DNA from: Acetobacteraceae bacterium
GTDB taxonomy: Bacteria > Pseudomonadota > Alphaproteobacteria > Acetobacterales > Acetobacteraceae
DNA: 64,000 nt
Direction of reading: 5' to 3'
Assembly (NCBI GenBank): GCA_947475245.1
Contig: CANJLW010000002.1
Coordinates: forward strand, 186,001-250,000
Shown here: positions 21,127 to 29,485 of the stretch, piece by piece
Numbering within the stretch: position 1 is the first letter of the stretch
How the letters are laid out: every line of letters begins with the position of its first letter
Translations under genes and position numbers: made by a program
The notes under the pieces: generated by a model
The model's input: only the letters and a program-made list of their open reading frames with translations
The model's database searches: none
What the model was told of the DNA's origin: nothing

Positions 21127-21597
21127 ATGCAGCAGACCCGCGACGATGCCGACCGAATGCACCGGCAATTGCCCTATGACGCCGATCTCGTGATCTATCG
21201 CCTGGAGGAGGCGGGGGCTTCCCTGCTCGCTCTTCCCTCCGGCGGGTGGTCGACGAAGCTACGCTCCACCCATCTGGACATCGTGCGCACGACGCTGGAG
21301 TCGTACGGCTGGTCGCGCGCGCAAATCCGACCGATGCCGCCTTCGGCGGATAAAATTTCCCGGATGGACGAGGCCATGTCGTGGTTGGGGCTGATCCCCG
21401 ACGACCGCTATGTGATTCGCCGGATCGTCGGCGCGCGCAGCCTGGTGCATCCGATCACCGACCGGTATCTGTTCCCCTGGCGGCGTCTGGGCGCGGCGCT
21501 GGGCGCGGATCACAAGGCGATCCAACGCTGGCACGCCCAAGGCATCGATATGATCGTCGCCGGGTTAAACCGACCGGGACCCGCGCGGGGCGGCTAA
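21127..21597 (+). CDS. DUF6362-like family protein (small HTH-containing protein)
   Basis: 'DADLVIYRLEEAGASLLALPSGGWSTKLRSTHLDIVRTTLESYGWS...WLGLIPDDRYVIRRIVGARSLVHPITDRYLFPWRRLGAALGADHKAIQRWHAQGIDMI'; family name from memory; ATG at 21127. Confidence 0.6.
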   Translation: MQQTRDDADRMHRQLPYDADLVIYRLEEAGASLLALPSGGWSTKLRSTHLDIVRTTLESYGWSRAQIRPMPPSADKISRMDEAMSWLGLIPDDRYVIRRIVGARSLVHPITDRYLFPWRRLGAALGADHKAIQRWHAQGIDMIVAGLNRPGPARGG

Positions 21598-21639
21598 ACC
21601 CCGCCCCGGCCGACGGCGGCCCCTGATCGGCAGCGCCGT

Positions 21640-22185
21640 TCAGGGCTGCTTGTGGATGGGATCGACCCAGAACACCGTTTCCGGACGCTCGATCGGTTCG
21701 ATGTCCAGGTTGACGACGACGGCTTCGTTATCGCTGCGGACCAGGACGCACTCCAACGTCTCGTCAGAGCTCGCGTTGATTTCCTGATGCGGCACATAGG
21801 GCGGCACGAAGATGAAATCGCCCGCCTCGGCTTCGGCGACGAATTCCAGCTTCTCGCCCCAGCGCATCCGCGCCTTGCCGCGCACGACATAGATCACGCT
21901 TTCCAGCGCGCCGTGATGGTGCACCCCGGTCTTGGCGTTGGCATGGATGTTGACCGTGCCGGCCCAGATCTTCTGCGCGCCGACGCGCGCCTTATTGATC
22001 GCCGCCGCCCGGTTCATGCCGGGAGTCTGCGCCGTATTGGTGTCCAGCTGATCCGCCTTGATCACCCGCACGCCGTTCAGACGCCAATCCACCGTCCCCG
22101 GTGCCGGCGGCCCCTCGTGATGATGATGGTGCCCATGGTCGTGCCCATGGTCATGATTATGGGGATGGTCGTGGTTCGCGCTCAT
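21640..22185 (-). CDS. cupin domain protein with His-rich N-terminal tail
   Basis: 'MSANHDHPHNHDHGHDHGHHHHHEGPP', cupin 'KTGVHHHGALESVIYVVRGKARMRWGEKLEFVAEAEAGDFIFVPPYVPHQEIN'. Confidence 0.85.
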   Translation of the reverse strand: MSANHDHPHNHDHGHDHGHHHHHEGPPAPGTVDWRLNGVRVIKADQLDTNTAQTPGMNRAAAINKARVGAQKIWAGTVNIHANAKTGVHHHGALESVIYVVRGKARMRWGEKLEFVAEAEAGDFIFVPPYVPHQEINASSDETLECVLVRSDNEAVVVNLDIEPIERPETVFWVDPIHKQP

Positions 22186-22286
22186 GTTCAGGCTCCGCGA
22201 TCAGCAATTGCAGCCCGTTCTATGACCCAGTTTCAGCCGACGCGCAAAGTCCGCATGATGCGGGTCTGACCGGCGGAGGGCGAAGG

Positions 22287-23024
22287 GTGGACGGATTCAC
22301 GGTGCACGAACTGGCGGCGGACGTCACCGTGCGCATCACCCGCGAGATGGAGCCACTGCCCGCTGCCCTCGATGCAAAGGTCGAAACACTCTGGCGCCGA
22401 GCCGCGCTGCGTGTCGAAGCCGGCGGCGCGGGCCGGTTGTTCAATGGCCGGGTCTTTAGCGCCTCGGTCATCGCGCGGACGGAAATCCTCGGCGGCTTCA
22501 CCGAATACCGACGCCTGGTCGCGCAGATGGAAGACCCGTCTTTGTTCCCCGAACTCGGCATTCGGTCCCTGGCCGTATGCGGCGTCCTGCGCTGCGCCGA
22601 CGGCGTCGTTATCGGCCGCCGTCCCGCCGCGTCGATCTATCAGCCCGGCATGTGGCAGCTATCCCCGGCCGGCAGCGTCGATGCCGGCGCGGCCAATCCC
22701 GACGGGCGGATCGACCTGACCCGCCAGTTGCTGACGGAACTGCGGGAGGAGTTGGGCCTGAGCGCCGATACCGTCGGCCCGCCCACGCCGCTATGCGTGG
22801 TCGAACATCCCGGCAGTCACGTCTCCGATCTCGGCCTTGCGTTGACCTCGCCCTTGTCCGGCGCCGAAGTCCTGGCCACCCATAAGGCTTTGGGCAACAC
22901 TGAATACGATCCGCTGCGGATCGTCCCTCTGAGCGATTTGCCGAACTTCCTGGCGGAGGCGGGGGCGCTGGTCGTGCCCCCGGCGTTCGAATTCCTGCGT
23001 CGCGCCGGCCTGTTGCCGAGGTGA
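22287..23024 (+). CDS. NUDIX hydrolase family protein
   Basis: 'GMWQLSPAGSVDAGAANPDGRIDLTRQLLTELREELGLSADTV' Nudix box-like G..D....A...L.EElG; GTG start at 22287 inferred. Confidence 0.7.
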   Translation: MDGFTVHELAADVTVRITREMEPLPAALDAKVETLWRRAALRVEAGGAGRLFNGRVFSASVIARTEILGGFTEYRRLVAQMEDPSLFPELGIRSLAVCGVLRCADGVVIGRRPAASIYQPGMWQLSPAGSVDAGAANPDGRIDLTRQLLTELREELGLSADTVGPPTPLCVVEHPGSHVSDLGLALTSPLSGAEVLATHKALGNTEYDPLRIVPLSDLPNFLAEAGALVVPPAFEFLRRAGLLPR

Positions 23025-23090
23025 TCTACTACTGGTCAGCCTCGCCGTCGCGCATTACGCTGCATCGCACAAACACAGGAGGCTTGCCGA

Positions 23091-24614
23091 ATGAACACCA
23101 AAGCCATCGCCACAATCGGTCTGCTCGGCGCGGCCCTGCTGGGCGGCATGCCGGCTCAGGCCCAGAAATCCGCTGATACTCTTCGGATCGTCAGCCGCAA
23201 TGCGGTTACCAATATCGACCCGTACTACAACCAGCTTCGCGAAGGCCTGGTCATTGCCCATCAGGCCTGGGATACCCTGGTTTATCGCGATCCCGAGACG
23301 TTCGGCCCGAAGCCCCTGCTGGCGAAGGCGTGGACCGTCGTCGACGAGACGACCATCGATTTCGAACTCCGCCGCGGCGTGAAGTTCCATAACGGCGACC
23401 CGCTCACCGCCGACGATGTCGTCTACACCTTCAATCTGGTCAGCGCTCCGGATTCCAAAATCTCCACCCCCAGCAACGCGAACTGGATCGAGAAGGCGGA
23501 AAAGATCGACGACTTCAACGTCCGGGTGAAGCTGCGCAAGGCGACGCCGGCGGCATTCGAATATCTGGCGATGGTGCTGCCGATCTATCCCAAGGCCTAT
23601 CGGGAGAAAGTGGGCCCCGAGGGCTATGCCAAGGCGCCGATCGCCGCCGGCCCGTACCGCATCGTGAAGGTGGAAGCCGGAGAGGTCACCTTCGAACGCT
23701 TCGCCGATTACTACGCCGACAGCCCCAAGGGCCGCCCGGCGATCGGCAAGATGCAATTGCGCTTCGTCCCCGACGCCACCACGGAAATGACCGAGTTGCT
23801 GGCCGGACGCACCGATTTTATCTGGAACTTCAACGCCGATCAGTTCGACGCCGTCAATCGGATGCCGACGCTGAACGCGGTGCGCCAGGAATCCATGCGG
23901 ATCGGCTTCCTGCGCATCGACACCGCCGGGACGACCGACGCGAACAAGCCCTTGGCCAATGTGAAGGTCCGCCAGGCGATCTTCCATGCCATCGATCGCG
24001 AGCAGATCGCCAAGCAGTTGGTGCAAGGCGGCTCCCGCGTGCCCAACGCGCCGTGCTTCCCGACGCAGTTCGGCTGCGATGCCGACATCGGCGCGAAATA
24101 CGCCTATGACCCGGCAAAGGCGAAGGCCCTGCTGGCCGAAGCCGGCTATCCCAACGGGTTTGAAACCGAACTCGTCAGCTATGTGCTGCCGCAGTGGGGC
24201 GCCTCCATGCAGGGCTTCCTGGCCGCGGTCGGCATCAAGGCAAAGATCACCCAGTTGCAGGTTCAGGCGCTGATCCAACGCTGCGGGCAGGTCGGCGAAT
24301 GCCCGCTGGATGCCGGAAGCTGGGGATCGTACTCGATCAACGACGTCTCCGCGATCCTTCCGGTCTTCCTGGGCGGCGGCAAGGACGATCACGCGCGCGA
24401 CCCCGAAATGGCGCGCCTGATCACCGAGGCCGGATCGACCATGGACGCGGCAAAGCGCAAGGCGAACTACAGCGCCGCGATCAAGATCGCGATGGATCAG
24501 GCCTATTGGGTGCCGCTGCACACCTACGTAACGACCTATGGGCTGTCGAAGACACTCGACCTGAAACCCTATGCCGACGAACTGCCGCGCTTCTGGCTCA
24601 GCAAGTGGAAATAG
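23091..24614 (+). CDS. ABC transporter substrate-binding protein (SBP family 5, dipeptide/oligopeptide type)
   Basis: Signal peptide, 'LRIVSRNAVTNIDPYYNQLREGLVIAHQAWDTLVYRD', 'FELRRGVKFHNGDPLTADDVVYTFNLV', 'VRQAIFHAIDREQIAKQLVQGG'. Confidence 0.93.
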   Translation: MNTKAIATIGLLGAALLGGMPAQAQKSADTLRIVSRNAVTNIDPYYNQLREGLVIAHQAWDTLVYRDPETFGPKPLLAKAWTVVDETTIDFELRRGVKFHNGDPLTADDVVYTFNLVSAPDSKISTPSNANWIEKAEKIDDFNVRVKLRKATPAAFEYLAMVLPIYPKAYREKVGPEGYAKAPIAAGPYRIVKVEAGEVTFERFADYYADSPKGRPAIGKMQLRFVPDATTEMTELLAGRTDFIWNFNADQFDAVNRMPTLNAVRQESMRIGFLRIDTAGTTDANKPLANVKVRQAIFHAIDREQIAKQLVQGGSRVPNAPCFPTQFGCDADIGAKYAYDPAKAKALLAEAGYPNGFETELVSYVLPQWGASMQGFLAAVGIKAKITQLQVQALIQRCGQVGECPLDAGSWGSYSINDVSAILPVFLGGGKDDHARDPEMARLITEAGSTMDAAKRKANYSAAIKIAMDQAYWVPLHTYVTTYGLSKTLDLKPYADELPRFWLSKWK

Positions 24615-24648
24615 GCGTCTTCCCGCTGACCCGATGATAGACCCCACT

Positions 24649-24684
24649 CCCAACCCGCGGGCTGCGATTCTGCCTCGGGTTGGG
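24649..24684 (+). terminator. hairpin downstream of the SBP gene (possible terminator, no U-tract)
   Basis: cccaacccg (24649-24657) pairs with cgggttggg (24676-24684), 35 nt after the stop codon. Confidence 0.45.
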
Positions 24685-24859
24685 GTGTGCCGCCACGTCG
24701 CGATTGGCGCGGGATTGGCGATTGGGTAGTACGGATGGGTGACCAAGCCCCTCCGAACAGTTGAACACATCACGGCCGCGCGGGTCTGCCGGCCTGCGTC
24801 AGGCTGGGCGTTGCTGCGTGCGGCGTTGTGCGATTTCGTCGCGAAATCCGGGCATGAAA

Positions 24860-25734
24860 CCTCATGCGCCGTGAGCACCGGGCCGAACGGCCCTGGCTTT
24901 GCCGGTGTCCTGTGCGCGTTTTCCGTCGGAAGAACCCTATGTAACGTGAGAGCCTGGATCGCGGTCGATGTCCCCGCCGATGCAGAAATGGCGAACAACA
25001 CCCCGTGCAACCTGAGACCCATGCCGCGCAGCCAGGCCTCCGCGATATCCTGGGAACTCACCCTTCCTCCCAGCCAAAGCCGACGCCTGGTAGGTCAGCC
25101 CCGACCCATCCCAGTGCCCCCCGGCGGTCGGCGCGCGTTTCGCGGCGGAAGAACCCTATGCAACGTGAGAGTCTGGATCGCCGCCCAAGGATTCACCACA
25201 AAGGAAGTCGGAGGAACACGAAGGGCACGGAGACCTTGGATCGCGGTCGATGTCCCCGCCGATGCGGAAATGGCGAATAACACCCCATGTGACGTGAGAC
25301 CCATGCCGCGCCGCCCCATCTCCGCGGCCTCCTGGAAACTCCGCCTTCCTCCCAGCGAAAACCAAAGCTCGGCAATCCAGCCCCGACCCATTTCAGTGCC
25401 CCCGGGCGGTCAGAGCGCGTTTCCCGGCGGAAGAACCCTATGCGACGTGAGAGGCCGGATCGGCGTCCAAGGATTCAACACAAAGGAAGTCACAGGAACA
25501 CGAAGCGCACGGAGACGCTGGATCGCGGTCGGTGTCGCTGCCGGCGCAGAAATGGTGAATAAAACCCCTTGCGCCGTGAGACCCATACCGCGCAGCCACG
25601 CCTTCGCGACCGCCTGGGAACTCCCCCTTCCTCCCAGCCAAAACCAAAGCTCGGCAAGCCGACCCAGACCCATCCCGGTGTCCCCCGGCATGCCAAAGCA
25701 CGTTTCCTGGTGGAAGAACCTCATGCGCCCTGAG
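24860..25734. repeat. intergenic repeat block: eight 16-bp CCYYRTGYRMCSTGAG boxes inside ~219-283 bp tandem units
   Basis: Boxes at 24860, 24935, 25001, 25154, 25283, 25436, 25565 and 25719; 'GGAAGAACC(C/T)(T/C)AT' anchors at 24928, 25147, 25429 and 25712. Confidence 0.9.
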
Positions 25735-25773
25735 ACGCAGCCCCGCGAACCCGTCGCGCGCCGAACGCCGAAC

Positions 25774-26733
25774 CTATCCGACCGGGGCGAGGTGGCATTC
25801 GACAATACCGGCCCCGGCCCGCTCGGTGGTCGGGCTGTCCCGGCTGCAACGCTCCACCGCCACGGGGCAGCGGGGATGGAAACGGCAGCCGGACGGCACG
25901 TTGGCCGGATCGGGCATCGCATCGCCCAGCCCGGTCTCGGGGATGCCCAGGCCCGGCTCCGGCGTCAGCACCGAAGCCAACAGGGCCTTGGTATAGGGGT
26001 GGCGAGGGGCATGAAACAGCGCCGATGCCTCGTTCCGCTCGACGATGCGGCCGAGATACATGACCGCGACCTCGCTCGCGACATGCTCCACCACCGCCAG
26101 ATTGTGGCTGATGAACAAATACGACAGTCCGAACTCCAGCCGCAATTCGGCCAGCAGGTTCAGGATTTGCGCCTGCACCGACACATCCAACGCGCTGGTC
26201 GGCTCGTCGCACACCACCAGGCGGGGATGCAGCACCAGGGCGCGGGCAATGGCCACCCGCTGGCGTTGACCGCCGGACAACTGTGCCGGCAACCGCTCTC
26301 CCATCGCCGGGTCGAGGCCGACACGCGACAGCATCGCATCGACGCGCTTGCGGATTTCGCCCGCGGGGATGCCGCCCTGCGCCGTCAGCGGCAAAGCCAC
26401 GATGTCGCGAATGCGCTGGCGAGGGTTCAGCGAGGAGAACGGGTCCTGGAACACCGGCTGGATAAGCCGAGCACGCTCGCGCCGGTCCATGGTGGTGAGG
26501 CTGCGGCCGTCGATCAGGACGTCGCCGGATGTCGGCTTGATCAGGCCGAGGATGATCTTCGCCAGCGTCGACTTGCCGCAGCCGGACTCGCCGACCACGC
26601 CCAACACGCCGCCCGTCTCAAGACGCAGCGACACGCCGTCGACGGCGACGACCTGACGCGTCTTGGCGAACATCCCGCCGCTGGCGCGAAAGCGCTGCCC
26701 GACATCGCGGACTTCGAGCAAGGGCGCGGTCAT
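25774..26733 (-). CDS. ABC transporter ATP-binding protein, DppF/OppF type
   Basis: '[20 protein letters not shown]', 'LSGGQRQRVAIARALVLHPRLVVCDEPTSALDVS', 'GCRFHPRCPVAVERC'; start 26733 overlaps upstream TGA. Confidence 0.93.
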   Translation of the reverse strand: MTAPLLEVRDVGQRFRASGGMFAKTRQVVAVDGVSLRLETGGVLGVVGESGCGKSTLAKIILGLIKPTSGDVLIDGRSLTTMDRRERARLIQPVFQDPFSSLNPRQRIRDIVALPLTAQGGIPAGEIRKRVDAMLSRVGLDPAMGERLPAQLSGGQRQRVAIARALVLHPRLVVCDEPTSALDVSVQAQILNLLAELRLEFGLSYLFISHNLAVVEHVASEVAVMYLGRIVERNEASALFHAPRHPYTKALLASVLTPEPGLGIPETGLGDAMPDPANVPSGCRFHPRCPVAVERCSRDSPTTERAGAGIVECHLAPVG

Positions 26734-27683
26734 GGCGCGATCTGACACAGGTAGGAATGCTCCGACGCCAGTGTGTGACGCACCACGGGCGACGAACAGT
26801 CGGGGCGCGCCAGGTCGCAGCGATCGCGGAATGCGCAGCCGGCGAAGTTCGGCCCGATCCGGGGGACTGTGCCGCGAATGGAGCCAAGCGGCTCATCTCG
26901 TCCAACCTTGCCCGGAACCGGGACGCAGGACAGCAGCCCGCGTGTGTAGGGATGGCGCGGTTCGGCGAACAGCGGAAAGACCGGCGCGGTTTCCACGATT
27001 TCCCCGGCATACATGACCGATACCCGATGGGCGGTGCGCGCGACGATCCCCAGATCGTGGGTGATCATCAGGATCGCCAGGCCGAGTTCGGTTTGCAGAT
27101 CGGCCAGCAGCCGCAGGATTTGCGCCTGCACGGTCACATCCAGCGCCGTTGTCGGTTCGTCGGCGATCAGCAGTTCCGGCTCACACATCAATGCCATGGC
27201 GATCATGACTCGCTGGCGCAGCCCGCCGGACAATTGATGCGGAAACTGCCCCAGACGCATGCCGGGCGATGTGATGCGCACCCGCTCCAACAACTCCGCC
27301 GCGCGATCCAGCGCCGCCTGCCGGGTGCCGCCGCGATGGCGTCGATAGACTTCGCCCATCTGCGAGCCGACGGTATAGGCCGGGTTCAGGCTCGTCATCG
27401 GCTCCTGAAAGATCATCGCGATGCGGTCGCCGCGCAGCCGCGACATCTCCCGCTCGCTCAGCCCGGCGATATCCTGCCCGTCGAAACGCAACGCGGCGGT
27501 GCGGCGTTCGGCGTTGGCCGGCAGCAGGCCCATCATCGCCAGCGCGGTAACCGATTTGCCGCAGCCGGACTCGCCGACCAGGCAATGGGTTTCGCCCTTG
27601 TTGACGGTGAACGAGGCACCGCGCACCGCGGCCAGCCCGCCGAAGCCGATATGCAGATCGGCGACCTCCAACAGCGCGGTCAT
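26730..27683 (-). CDS. ABC transporter ATP-binding protein, DppD/OppD type
   Basis: '[20 protein letters not shown]', '[34 protein letters not shown]'; start [16 protein letters not shown] at 27683. Confidence 0.93.
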   Translation of the reverse strand: MTALLEVADLHIGFGGLAAVRGASFTVNKGETHCLVGESGCGKSVTALAMMGLLPANAERRTAALRFDGQDIAGLSEREMSRLRGDRIAMIFQEPMTSLNPAYTVGSQMGEVYRRHRGGTRQAALDRAAELLERVRITSPGMRLGQFPHQLSGGLRQRVMIAMALMCEPELLIADEPTTALDVTVQAQILRLLADLQTELGLAILMITHDLGIVARTAHRVSVMYAGEIVETAPVFPLFAEPRHPYTRGLLSCVPVPGKVGRDEPLGSIRGTVPRIGPNFAGCAFRDRCDLARPDCSSPVVRHTLASEHSYLCQIAP

Positions 27684-28513
27684 GTCGTGCGTCCGGTCTT
27701 GAGCAGGTCGCGCAGCCCGTCGCCCAGCAGGTTGATGCCGAAGACGAGCGCGCAGAGCGACAGGCCGGGCACCATGATCACCCAGGGGGAGAAGAACATG
27801 TAGTCCTTGGCTTCCGCGATCATCAGCCCCCAGGACGGCAGCGGCGGCGGCACTCCCAGACCGAGGAACGACAGCGCGGCTTCCAACAGGATCGCCAGCG
27901 CCATTTCCAGCGTCGCCACAACGGCCAGGGGGGACAGGATGTTCGGCAACACCTCTCGCAGCAGGATGCGCGGCCGCGAACAACCGGCCGACCAGGCCGC
28001 CGCGACGAAGTCCAACGTGCGGATTTGCATGGTGGAGACGCGGGCGACGACGGCAAAGCGATCCCACAGCAGCAGGCCCAGCGTCATCACGACGACGGTC
28101 AGCGAACTGCCGACCAGGGAGACGACGGCAAGCGCGACCAGGATCAGCGGGATCGACAGGCGGGCGGTGATGGCGAACAGGATCATGTCGTCGATCCTCC
28201 CGCCGAAGAAGCCGCCGATCACACCCATGGCGACGCCGATGGCGCCGGAGGTCACGACCGTCATGATGCCGATCAGCATCGATATCCGCGCGCCATAGAT
28301 CAGCCGCGCGAGGTAGTCGCGGCCAAGCTGATCGGTGCCCAGCAGATGGTTGGTCGACCCGCCCTCCATCCAGAACGGCACGATCAGCCGCCGCGACAGG
28401 TCCTGCGCGAATGGGTCCTGTGTCGCCAGGATCGGCGCGAAGATCGCGACCAGGAGCGTGAAGCCGACGATGACTGCGCCGACGCACAGCCCGGCATTGC
28501 GCAACGCCCTCAT
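27680..28513 (-). CDS. ABC transporter permease, DppC/OppC type
   Basis: 'NHLLGTDQLGRDYLARLIYGARISMLIGIMTV', 'FVAAAWSAGCSRPRILLREVLPNILSPLAVVATLEMALAILLEAALSFLGLG'. Confidence 0.92.
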   Translation of the reverse strand: MRALRNAGLCVGAVIVGFTLLVAIFAPILATQDPFAQDLSRRLIVPFWMEGGSTNHLLGTDQLGRDYLARLIYGARISMLIGIMTVVTSGAIGVAMGVIGGFFGGRIDDMILFAITARLSIPLILVALAVVSLVGSSLTVVVMTLGLLLWDRFAVVARVSTMQIRTLDFVAAAWSAGCSRPRILLREVLPNILSPLAVVATLEMALAILLEAALSFLGLGVPPPLPSWGLMIAEAKDYMFFSPWVIMVPGLSLCALVFGINLLGDGLRDLLKTGRTT

Positions 28514-29427
28514 TGCGCGCGCAGCCGCGGGTCGAGCAGCGCGTTGAGCAGGTCCGCGCCCAGCGTCAGCAGCGTGTAGATGATGGCCAGCATCAGGACG
28601 ACGGCCTGCACGGTGGGGAAGTCGTTCTTGCTGATCGACTCCCAGGCCAGGAAGCCGACGCCGTGCAGGGCGAACACGGTCTCGATCACGATCGAGCCGC
28701 CCAGCATGAAGCCCAGTTGGACCGCGGCGATGGAAACCACGGGCATGGCGGCGTTGCGGGCGGCATGCTTGAGCACGATCGAGGTGCGCGACAGGCCCTT
28801 GGCGCGGGCGGTGCGGATGTAATCGGCGTTCATGGCATCGATCATGCCGCTGCGCGTCAGCCGCATCAGGGCCGGGATGGCGGAGAACGCCAGCACGATG
28901 CCCGGCATGACGAAATGCTCCCACGATCCGGTGCCGGAGATGGGCAGCCAGCCGAGCTTGAGTCCCAACGTCACCATCAGGATCAAACCGAGCCAGAAGG
29001 AGGGCATGGCCTGACCGAGCAGGGCGACCAGCGATATCACGCGATCGATCACGCGGCCTTCGTTCAGGGCGGAGACGACGCCAAGCGGCAGTGCGACAAG
29101 CAGGGCGATGCCCAGACCGACAAGCCCCAGCGTCATGGTTACCGGCAACCGGTCGACGATCAGCTTGGAGACGCGTTCCTTATAGAAATAGGACTGGCCG
29201 AAATCGCCGACCGCGGCTCGGCCGACCCAATCGAAGAACTGTTCGACCACGGGTCGGTCCAGGCCGTAGGCCTTGCGCACGACCTCGATATCCGCCGCCG
29301 TCGCGCTGGGGCCGGCGATGGAAATCGCCAGATCGCCGGAAAGCCGAGTCAGGGCGAAAGCGAAGGTCAGCACCGTAATGCAGACCAGGAAGGCGACCGC
29401 CAGACGTCTTATTAGCAGGTGCAGCAT
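28510..29427 (-). CDS. ABC transporter permease, DppB/OppB type
   Basis: 'MLHLLIRRLAVAFLVCITVLTFAFALTRLSGDLA', 'YIRTARAKGLSRTSIVLKHAARNAAMPVVSIAAVQLG'. Confidence 0.92.
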   Translation of the reverse strand: MLHLLIRRLAVAFLVCITVLTFAFALTRLSGDLAISIAGPSATAADIEVVRKAYGLDRPVVEQFFDWVGRAAVGDFGQSYFYKERVSKLIVDRLPVTMTLGLVGLGIALLVALPLGVVSALNEGRVIDRVISLVALLGQAMPSFWLGLILMVTLGLKLGWLPISGTGSWEHFVMPGIVLAFSAIPALMRLTRSGMIDAMNADYIRTARAKGLSRTSIVLKHAARNAAMPVVSIAAVQLGFMLGGSIVIETVFALHGVGFLAWESISKNDFPTVQAVVLMLAIIYTLLTLGADLLNALLDPRLRAQ

Positions 29428-29485
29428 AAATGCAGGATAGGCACGGGAAACCGACCGCCACAAGCCGTCATTCGGCTGTCACCGA

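Noticed and set aside
23055-25061. 668-aa minus-strand ORF antisense to the SBP gene
   Set aside because: Shadow of the SBP gene; no domain recognised. Small minus-strand ORFs at 25095-25922 in the repeats were likewise not called as genes.
24860-25734. Repeat block considered as a CRISPR array
   Set aside because: Boxes are only 16 bp, irregularly spaced (66-154 nt), with repeated (not unique) intervening sequence and no cas genes in the window.
24739-26745. 668-aa plus-strand ORF across the repeat block and the antisense of a DppF-type gene
   Set aside because: First third is repeat sequence, the rest is antisense of a clear ABC ATPase; open frame explained by GC content and repeat periods divisible by 3.
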